NCBI GenBank assembly: GCA_964635545.1
Contig: CAZWOA010000067.1
Span: 1 to 18,678, forward strand
Length of the DNA: 18,678 nt
Source: JAGPIS01 sp964635545
GTDB lineage: Bacteria > Bacteroidota > Bacteroidia > Bacteroidales > Marinilabiliaceae
Direction: 5' to 3'
The notes beneath the pieces are model-generated. The model ran no database searches, was not told where the DNA came from, and saw nothing but the letters and a program-made list of their open reading frames with translations. Below, one piece after another: positions 7,697 to 13,826 of the stretch. Position 1 is the stretch's first letter, and each line of letters opens with the position of its first letter. A program made the translations under genes and the position numbers.

Positions 7697-7882
7697 ATGG
7701 CACATCCTAAGCGCAACACGTCTAAATCTAGAAGAGACAAGAGAAGAACTCACTATAAAGCAGTTATGCCTGCTCTAGGAGTATGTTCAAACTGTGGTTC
7801 ATCCGTTAAGCTTCATACAGTATGTGGCGAGTGTGGATACTATCGCGGTAAACTAGCTGTAGAAAAAGAAGTTACGGCTTAA
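7697..7882 (+). CDS. rpmF: 50S ribosomal protein L32
   Basis: This is a 61-residue basic protein of the large ribosomal subunit. The N-terminus MAHPKRNTSKSRRDKRRTHY is the classic L32 start. Two CxxC pairs (Cys30/Cys33 and Cys43/Cys46) form the zinc ribbon, so this is the zinc-binding C+ form. It lies directly behind the DUF177 gene in the same operon and is followed by a strong terminator, which separates it from fabH. Confidence 0.97.
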   Translation: MAHPKRNTSKSRRDKRRTHYKAVMPALGVCSNCGSSVKLHTVCGECGYYRGKLAVEKEVTA

Positions 7883-7896
7883 TTGTGAAACTCAAT

Positions 7897-7937
7897 AAAA
7901 CAAAATTTGCCCCTCATCAAGGGGCAAATTTTGTTTT
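7897..7937 (+). terminator. Terminator after rpmF
   Basis: A perfect 18-bp inverted repeat (7897-7914 against 7920-7937) has a 5-base loop CATCA. The core is TTTGCCCCT/AGGGGCAAA, with an A-rich arm on the left and TTTTGTTTT on the right. It starts 15 bases after the rpmF stop. Confidence 0.9.
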
Positions 7938-8062
7938 ATCATACCGTACACATCAATTTATTTTGATTGAATAGATTGTTTTTATAAATTAGTATTTTGC
8001 TGCTAAATAAAGTCTGGTGCAATAATTGCATTTGAAAGAGGCAGAGAATAAAAGAGATCAAA

Positions 8063-9061
8063 ATGAGTAAAATTAATGCAGTAATTACAGGCATTGGGGC
8101 TTTTGTACCCGAGTACGTCCTTACCAATGAGGAAATTGGTCAAATGGTTGATACCACCGATGAGTGGATTATGACCCGTGTTGGTATTAAAGAGCGTCAT
8201 ATATTGAAAGTTCCCGGTGAAGGAGCATCATATATGGGAGCTAAAGCAGTGCAAAATCTATTCGAAAAAACCGGCACCAAACCGGAAGAAATCGATATGG
8301 TTATCTGCACCACAGTTACTCCAGATTCACCTTTTCCTGCAACAGCAAACGTAATATCCGACAAGGTGGGTATTAAAAATGCACTAGGATTCGACCTTAA
8401 TGGTGCCTGCTCCGGATTCCTTTTCGGACTAGATGTAGCCACTCAATATATTAAAACAGGAGCCCGCAAAAAAATTGTACTTGTAAGTGCCGAGAAGATG
8501 TCGTCAATCACCGATTATACCGATCGTACCACTTGTGTTCTGTTTGGTGATGCCGCCACAGCTATACTTATTGAGCCTACCACCGAAGATGTTGGTGTGG
8601 TTGACTCAATACTTAGAACTGATGGTTTTGGCCGCATTCACCTACACATGAAAGCCGGCGGATCTGTACGTCCTGCATCTCACGAAACAGTTGATAACCG
8701 CGAGCACTTTGTTTACCAGGAAGGTAAGCACGTGTTTAAGCACGCTGTTTCTAACATGGCCGATGTATCTGTCGAAATAATGGAGCGCAACAACCTAAAA
8801 TCGGAAGATATAGCATGGTTAGTTCCTCACCAGGCCAACCTTCGCATCATTGATGCAACCGCCGAACGCATGGGGCTGGAAAAAGAGAAGGTGATGATAA
8901 ATATCGAAAGATATGGTAACACAACCACTGCAACCATACCACTTTGCTTATACGAATGGGAAAAGCAACTTAAGAAAGGTGACAAAATAGTGCTTGCAGC
9001 CTTTGGCGCAGGATTCACTTGGGGATCCATATACCTCAAATGGGGTTACGATTCTAAGTAA
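8063..9061 (+). CDS. fabH: 3-oxoacyl-ACP synthase III (KAS III)
   Basis: This enzyme starts type II fatty-acid synthesis by condensing an acyl-CoA primer, often acetyl- or branched-chain acyl-CoA, with malonyl-ACP in the cytoplasm. The 332-residue protein has the usual length. The catalytic triad is visible: Cys116 in NGACSGFLFG, His256 in WLVPHQANLRI, and Asn286 in ERYGNTTTATIPL. The Gly-rich end FGAGFTWGSIYLKW is typical and helps shape the active site. The gene follows rpmF by 180 bases but is cut off from it by a strong terminator, so it must have its own promoter; a loose TAGTATTTTG lies at 7990-7999. plsX, which sits between rpmF and fabH in many bacteria, is absent. Confidence 0.96.
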   Translation: MSKINAVITGIGAFVPEYVLTNEEIGQMVDTTDEWIMTRVGIKERHILKVPGEGASYMGAKAVQNLFEKTGTKPEEIDMVICTTVTPDSPFPATANVISDKVGIKNALGFDLNGACSGFLFGLDVATQYIKTGARKKIVLVSAEKMSSITDYTDRTTCVLFGDAATAILIEPTTEDVGVVDSILRTDGFGRIHLHMKAGGSVRPASHETVDNREHFVYQEGKHVFKHAVSNMADVSVEIMERNNLKSEDIAWLVPHQANLRIIDATAERMGLEKEKVMINIERYGNTTTATIPLCLYEWEKQLKKGDKIVLAAFGAGFTWGSIYLKWGYDSK

Positions 9062-9068
9062 AACAGCT

Positions 9069-9097
9069 AAAACCGGCCAGTTAGGTCGGTTTTTTTT
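9069..9097 (+). terminator. Terminator after fabH
   Basis: AAAACCGGCC (9069-9078) pairs with GGTCGGTTTT (9084-9093) across a 5-base loop, with one G-T position. A run of T follows. It starts 8 bases past the fabH stop. Confidence 0.9.
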
Positions 9098-9134
9098 ATA
9101 TATTAGTGTGAATAAAAAAGAACTCCACTTTTAT

Positions 9135-9878
9135 ATGAAACCATCAAACAACACCCTATTTGCATATTCAGGCCTTATTCTGATGACAATAATTGTTGGA
9201 CTGTCATTTATATTTGTGAAAATAGGATTGCAACACGCCGATAGTTACGAGTTTTTGGCCCATAGATTTACTATAGCATTTGTAGTTATTTTTCTGATGA
9301 GGATTACCGGACTGGTAAAGCATGAGAAGAAAAGTAAAAAAGAGTGGATAGAGATAGTGATAGTGTCAATGCTATATCCGCTTGCATTTTTCCTGTTTCA
9401 AACAATAGGGATGCAGTANNNNNNNNNNNNNNNNNNNNNNNNNNNNNNNNNNNNNNNNNNNNNNNNNNNNNNNNNNNNNNNNNNNNNNNNNNNNNNNNNN
9501 NNNNNNNNNNNNNNNNNNATGGATTTAACGAGTGTGATGATAACCATTGGCTTTATTGTATTCAACTCCATTAATATAATCCGACAATTGAATTCAGGCA
9601 CAATTTCGGAATATTTCACTGTCTTTACCAATATCAGTTTTTTAATATCAATTGTTTATCTGGGTGTTTTGTCATCCGTATTAACCTCGTTTTTATCAAA
9701 TTATGCGCTGTCGCATGTAAACACCTATCAAGTGAGTATTTTCAACAACTTAAGCCCTCTAATTACGATATTTGCAGGGGTGTTGTTCATGCATGATACG
9801 TTGTCTGCTGTACAAATCACAGGAGCTACCATAGTGATTGTGGGAGTAGTTATGGTGTTGGTAAGCAAGTCGAGATAA
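9135..9878 (+). CDS. EamA/DMT-family transporter (interrupted by gap)
   Basis: This inner-membrane permease belongs to the drug/metabolite transporter superfamily, which exports amino acids or other small metabolites; the substrate is unknown. The 94 residues before the gap hold three hydrophobic helices and the family-like segment GLSFIFVKIGLQHADSYEFLAHRF. The 119 residues after it hold the second EamA repeat, with YALSHVNTYQVSIFNNLSPLITIFAGVLF followed by GATIVIVGVVMV, written here as separate segments of one hydrophobic stretch. The start at 9135 (MKPSNNTLFAYSG) is chosen because the open frame continues upstream into fabH and its terminator. Known relatives are about 290-300 residues, so roughly 50-80 residues are missing, more than the 33 that 100 N would allow. 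The reading frame across the gap therefore proves nothing. The gene stands alone. Confidence 0.82.
   Translation: MKPSNNTLFAYSGLILMTIIVGLSFIFVKIGLQHADSYEFLAHRFTIAFVVIFLMRITGLVKHEKKSKKEWIEIVIVSMLYPLAFFLFQTIGMQXXXXXXXXXXXXXXXXXXXXXXXXXXXXXXXXXXMDLTSVMITIGFIVFNSINIIRQLNSGTISEYFTVFTNISFLISIVYLGVLSSVLTSFLSNYALSHVNTYQVSIFNNLSPLITIFAGVLFMHDTLSAVQITGATIVIVGVVMVLVSKSR
9419..9518. other. Assembly gap of exactly 100 N inside the EamA gene
   Basis: This is a scaffold join of nominal size. Both flanks belong to one EamA-type transporter in the right order and orientation, so the join is probably correct. The real distance is likely longer than 100 bases. Confidence 0.95.
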
Positions 9879-9905
9879 TCTGAGGAGAGGAAGTGGGAGA
9901 GGGGA

Positions 9906-10213
9906 ATAGTTTAAGGGATGAATAGTTTAAGGATGAACAGTTTAATAGTTTAAGGGTTGAATAGCTCAAGAGAGTGGCGAGAGTATCGAAAGTATCGAAA
10001 GTATCGAAAGTGGCGAGAGTAGAGAGTAGAGGGTCGATGGTAGAAAGCCTAAAAAGCCGCGGGGCGGCGACTGAGTGGTAAAAGAGTTTAAAAGATTAAG
10101 AGTTAAATAGTGGAATAGTTAAGGGGCGCACTCGGCGGGAAATATCTCCCGCAGTACCTGTCCCGTCTATACGGGATATCGCTTTCGTGCTCTTCGTGTT
10201 CTTTGTGGTAAAA
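9906..10213 (+). repeat. Composite intergenic repeat, copy A
   Basis: Modules in order are as follows. (1) 9906-9970: five imperfect copies of a roughly 16-base unit like ATAGTTTAAGGGATGA. (2) 9974-10018: five 9-base units of consensus GTRKCGARA. (3) 10026-10123: a segment with the hairpin GCCGC-GGG-GCGGC (10056-10068), then GTGGTAAAAGAGTTTAAAAG. (4) 10141-10212: TATCTCCCGCAGTACCTGTC, ACGGGATATCGCT and a CTTCGTGTTCTTTGTGG tail. Modules 2-4 recur in the same order and orientation at 15940-16290. No reading frame is supported. It fills the space after the EamA gene. Confidence 0.8.
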
Positions 10214-10686
10214 AAAACAGGTTCACACAAAGAACTCCTAATATTTTACTAATACAATAAATGGTGCTTATCATATTTTTTAATATTGAATATTTATCTC
10301 TTATTTTTTAATATTGGATTCGTATGTCTGAAATTTAAAATTTGAAATTCCAATTTTTGGAATGTTGTCTTCGTCTCATTTGGTAATGTGCATTGAATAT
10401 ATATGTATTACTGCCGTTAATTCATCATTAACACTACATTCCAAGATTTGAATGAAATCCAATTTTAAAATCATAAATTTTCTAAAAAGGAAAACTTTTT
10501 GATGTATATGAATTTTTAAAAAGTTGGTATATAGTGAGTTGGTGAAAAATTTGGAAAACTTTGTTTGTTTGTTGATAAATAAAGTTTGGCAAAAAAAGAT
10601 GTTTGCTGTATCTTAGTGATATCAAATTAGGAGACGATAAAAGTATCTAACCACTAAATAATCAATAGAAAAACCAAAGAGAAGTC
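10214..10686. other. Gene-free AT-rich region upstream of nrdJ
   Basis: About 470 bases of very AT-rich DNA separate copy A from the reductase gene. They include two near-copies of TTTTTTAATATTG (about 10278 and 10304) and many A/T homopolymers. I find no open frame, no B12-riboswitch core and no exact TAnnTTTG box; GATGTTTG at 10598-10605 is one base off. The region probably holds the nrdJ promoter and leader. Confidence 0.5.
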
Positions 10687-13257
10687 ATGCTAAAAGTTGA
10701 AACCTTGTCAGAGCCTCTAACTATGAAAAAATCCTACAGTCATGAGGACGCATTTAACAGTGCATTAAATTATTTTAATGGCGATGAGTTGGCCGCACGA
10801 GTTTGGGTCAATAAATATGCATTAAAAGATTCGGATGGTAACATCTACGAACTTACACCGGATGATATGCACTGGCGTTTGGCGCGCGAAGTGGCCCGTA
10901 TTGAGCAGCACTATCCAAACCCATTGAGTGAGACCGAAATATTCGAGCTTTTTGCTCGCTTTAAATATATAGTGCCGCAAGGTGGTCCTATGACCGGCAT
11001 TGGCAACCAATTTCAGATAGCATCTCTATCTAACTGCTTCGTTATTGGTAATCCCGGTAATTCCGACTCCTATGGTGGCATCATGAAACTCGACCAAGAG
11101 CAGGTTCAGCTAATGAAGCGCCGCGGTGGAGTAGGTCATGACCTATCACATATTCGCCCTAAAGGATCGCCGGTTAAGAACTCGGCTCTTACTTCTACCG
11201 GTATCGTTCCGTTTATGGAGCGTTACAGCAATTCAACCCGCGAGGTGGCTCAGGATGGTCGTCGTGGTGCCCTTATGCTTAGCGTGTCGATTAAACACCC
11301 GGATTCAGAAAAATTTATAGATGCTAAACTTGAGCAGGGAAAAATTACCGGCGCCAACGTATCGGTGAAGATTGACGATGAATTTATGCAGTCGGTAGTT
11401 AATGGTGAAAATTACGTTCAGCAGTACCCTATCGATTCACAAAATCCAACATATAAGACAAGTGTTGATGCGTCATCACTTTGGAATAAAATTGTACATA
11501 ACGCATGGAAATCGGCCGAGCCGGGCATCCTGTTTTGGGATACTATAATCCGCGAATCGGTGCCTGACTGCTATGCCGACCTTGGTTACAGAACCGTATC
11601 GACCAACCCATGTGGTGAGATACCTTTGTGCCCTTATGATAGCTGCCGCCTTATTGCAATTAACTTATATGAGTATGTGAATAATCCATTTACCAAGAAG
11701 GCAACTTTTGATATGGATCTGTTTGTGAAGCATACAAAATATGCACAACGCATAATGGACGATATTATCGACCTGGAACTGGAGAAGATTGATGCTATTA
11801 TTGCTAAGATTGATTCCGACCCTGAAGATGCTGAAGTTAAGCTTGTTGAGCGTAATCTGTGGTATAATATTCGTAAAAAAGCAACGGAAGGTCGTCGTAC
11901 AGGTATTGGCACAACTGCTGAGGGGGATATGCTTGCTGCAATGGGATTACGTTATGGTACCGAAGAAGCTACCACATTCTCGGTTGATATACATAAAAAA
12001 CTTGCTCTTGCTGCTTATCGCGGCTCGGTAGAGTTGGCAGCCGAGCGTGGTGCATTCCCAATCTATAATTTCGAGAAGGAGAAGAACAATCCTTTCATCC
12101 GACGTATTTTTGATGCCGACCCAGAGTTGGAAGGAATGATGAAAGAGCATGGCCGACGCAATATAGCACTGTTGACAATTGCACCTACTGGTACTACAAG
12201 CCTTATGACTCAGACTTCATCGGGTATTGAGCCTGTGTTTATGCCTGTATATAAGCGTCGCCGCAAGGTAAATCCCAATGATCCGGAGGTGAGGGTTGAC
12301 TTTATCGACGAAGTGGGCGATAGCTGGGAAGAGTACACTGTATTCCACCATAAATTTGTAACATGGATGGAAGCCAACAATATCAGCACTACCAAGAATT
12401 ACACTAATGAAGAGCTAGATGATCTGATTAAGCAGTCGCCTTATTATAAAGCAACATCCAACGATGTGGATTGGCTTAATAAGGTTAAGATGCAGGGAGC
12501 TGTTCAGAAATGGGTGGATCACTCAATCAGCGTAACAATCAACCTGCCCAATAATGTTAATGAAGAGCTTGTGGGGCAGCTATATGTAGAGGCTTGGAAA
12601 GCCGGTTGCAAGGGCGTAACCGTTTACCGTGACGGAAGCCGTGCCGGTGTGCTTATTGCAAATAACGAGAAGAAGGATGGCGATAAAAAGGAAGAAGGCG
12701 TTAACCGATTCCCAACTAAGCGTCCGCAAAAGCTTGAGGCTGATGTAGTTCGCTTTCAGAATAACAAAGATAAATGGATTGCTTTCGTAGGTCTTATCGA
12801 TGATCGTCCGTATGAGATATTTACCGGTTTGGCCGATGATGAGGATGGTATATTACTTCCAAAATCAGTCAATTCGGGATGGATTATCAAGAATTTTCAT
12901 GAGGATGGTTCATCGAGATACGACTTCCAGTTTCAGAATCGCCATGGCTATAAGACTACCATTGAGGGACTTAGCTATAAATTCAATAAAGAGTTCTGGA
13001 ATTATGCTAAATTGATTTCTGGGGTTCTTCGTCACAATATGGCTATTGAAGATGTGCTTGGACTTGTAAGTGGTTTGCAGCTTGATAATGAATCAATCAA
13101 TACATGGAAAAACGGAGTTGAGCGTGCTCTTAAGAAGTACATCCCCAACGGTACCAAGGCAAATAAAGCCAAATGTGAGAGTTGTGGTTCCGACTCGGTT
13201 ATCTATCAGGAGGGATGCCTAACATGCACCAACTGTGGGTCGAGCAAATGCGGATAA
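10687..13257 (+). CDS. nrdJ: Adenosylcobalamin-dependent ribonucleotide reductase (class II)
   Basis: This enzyme reduces ribonucleotides to deoxyribonucleotides using a thiyl radical made from coenzyme B12, in one polypeptide that works with or without oxygen. The 856-residue protein shows the redox Cys117 in SLSNCFVIG, the catalytic set Asn307-Cys309-Glu311 in STNPCGEIPLC, and the second redox cysteine Cys320 in YDSCRLIAIN; these spacings match well-studied class II enzymes. APTGTTSLMTQTSSGIEPVF is the phosphate-binding loop region. There is no N-terminal ATP cone. The last 27 residues carry six Cys (830, 833, 844, 847, 850, 855), a zinc-ribbon and redox tail typical of NrdJ. The start at 10687 has AAGAGAAG upstream; ATG at 10723 (MKKSYSHEDAF) is an alternative. 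The gene is monocistronic with a strong terminator. It implies that B12 is made or imported elsewhere. Confidence 0.95.
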   Translation: MLKVETLSEPLTMKKSYSHEDAFNSALNYFNGDELAARVWVNKYALKDSDGNIYELTPDDMHWRLAREVARIEQHYPNPLSETEIFELFARFKYIVPQGGPMTGIGNQFQIASLSNCFVIGNPGNSDSYGGIMKLDQEQVQLMKRRGGVGHDLSHIRPKGSPVKNSALTSTGIVPFMERYSNSTREVAQDGRRGALMLSVSIKHPDSEKFIDAKLEQGKITGANVSVKIDDEFMQSVVNGENYVQQYPIDSQNPTYKTSVDASSLWNKIVHNAWKSAEPGILFWDTIIRESVPDCYADLGYRTVSTNPCGEIPLCPYDSCRLIAINLYEYVNNPFTKKATFDMDLFVKHTKYAQRIMDDIIDLELEKIDAIIAKIDSDPEDAEVKLVERNLWYNIRKKATEGRRTGIGTTAEGDMLAAMGLRYGTEEATTFSVDIHKKLALAAYRGSVELAAERGAFPIYNFEKEKNNPFIRRIFDADPELEGMMKEHGRRNIALLTIAPTGTTSLMTQTSSGIEPVFMPVYKRRRKVNPNDPEVRVDFIDEVGDSWEEYTVFHHKFVTWMEANNISTTKNYTNEELDDLIKQSPYYKATSNDVDWLNKVKMQGAVQKWVDHSISVTINLPNNVNEELVGQLYVEAWKAGCKGVTVYRDGSRAGVLIANNEKKDGDKKEEGVNRFPTKRPQKLEADVVRFQNNKDKWIAFVGLIDDRPYEIFTGLADDEDGILLPKSVNSGWIIKNFHEDGSSRYDFQFQNRHGYKTTIEGLSYKFNKEFWNYAKLISGVLRHNMAIEDVLGLVSGLQLDNESINTWKNGVERALKKYIPNGTKANKAKCESCGSDSVIYQEGCLTCTNCGSSKCG

Positions 13258-13326
13258 TTATACCAAACGTAATTATTATTAGACCAAAATTTGCATAGCC
13301 TGATTATAAAGGCTTAAATATTAACT

Positions 13327-13370
13327 AAGAGGGTGCCCGAAAAAGAATAAAATCTTTTGGGCACCCTCTT
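13327..13370 (+). terminator. Terminator after nrdJ
   Basis: AAGAGGGTGCCC (13327-13338) pairs perfectly with GGGCACCCTCTT (13359-13370). The stem is extended inward by an AAAAGA/TCTTTT pairing after one bulged base. CATTTTTTATT follows. It begins 69 bases past the nrdJ stop. Confidence 0.85.
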
Positions 13371-13413
13371 CATTTTTTATTATCAATCTATTGATTTTGA
13401 TTGCCTTGCAATT

Positions 13414-13566
13414 TTACCACGGGCTTCAGCCCGTGGTAATGCAAGCCTCAACGAAGGACTTTAGTCCAAATGAAATTTTGCAAAGTGTTGTTATTGATGT
13501 AGAAGCTGGTTTGTGTGTTTCAATAATCAAGTGTGTTTGGGCTAAAGCCACGTGGTTACTAATTCC
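13414..13566. repeat. REP-like palindromic intergenic element
   Basis: The left end is a perfect 12-bp hairpin with a two-base loop, TTACCACGGGCT against AGCCCGTGGTAA (13414-13425 and 13428-13439). Next comes the 12-base palindrome GGACTTTAGTCC (13456-13467). At the right end GGGCTAAAGCCACGTGGTTAC (13539-13559) is a degenerate inverted echo of the left hairpin. This paired arrangement, with GGGCTTCAGCCC and GGACTTTAGTCC motifs, recalls REP-type elements seen between genes in many Bacteroidota. No transposase is nearby. It lies between convergent nrdJ and glgB. Confidence 0.65.
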
Positions 13567-13679
13567 ACAATTTGTGCTACAATTTCGCATACCTACTACC
13601 ATACTCAGCAACTGATTATTAACCAATATAATATGGATACAAAAGCTTAAAATAGCTTTTGGGACAACCCCAAGACACA

Positions 13680-13826
13680 ACTAATAAGCAGTCATTTCAT
13701 CCCAATTGTTATCGTACGCAGTGAGAAACGAAGTTCAGCGTAGCTAAATCTACTAATTTTCATGGTTCTATAAGTTTTGTAACATCCTTTAGACTGTCGT
13801 ATTGACGTAGTAAGGATACAATCTTA
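13680..13826. repeat. Possible degenerate dispersed repeat touching the glgB stop
   Basis: CGTATTGACGTAGTAAGGATACAATCTTA (13798-13826, quoted in part: GTCGTATTGACGTAG and GGATACAATCTTA) and TCGTACGCAGTGAGAAACGA near 13711 look like decayed members of the common intergenic family built on a CATTGCGA...CAATCT pattern. If so, the element runs into the glgB stop codon (TAA at 13824-13826, minus strand). Similarity is by eye only and could be coincidence. Confidence 0.3.

Noticed and set aside
8994..9134. Longer N-terminus for the EamA transporter, overlapping fabH
   Set aside because: The extension runs through the fabH 3' end and its terminator. It has no membrane or family similarity, and MKPSNNTLFAYSG at 9135 is a natural start.
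9974..10018. Possible CRISPR-like array
   Set aside because: The units are 9 bases, directly adjacent and without spacers, and no cas gene is present.
10520..10545. NrdR-box-like TATATAGTG upstream of nrdJ
   Set aside because: Only half a box matches, and NrdR sites normally occur as a spaced pair.
13641..13660. AAAAGCT/AGCTTTT hairpin as a glgB terminator
   Set aside because: The stem is only 7 bp and AT-rich, lies over 160 bases past the stop, and has no clear T tract on the minus strand.
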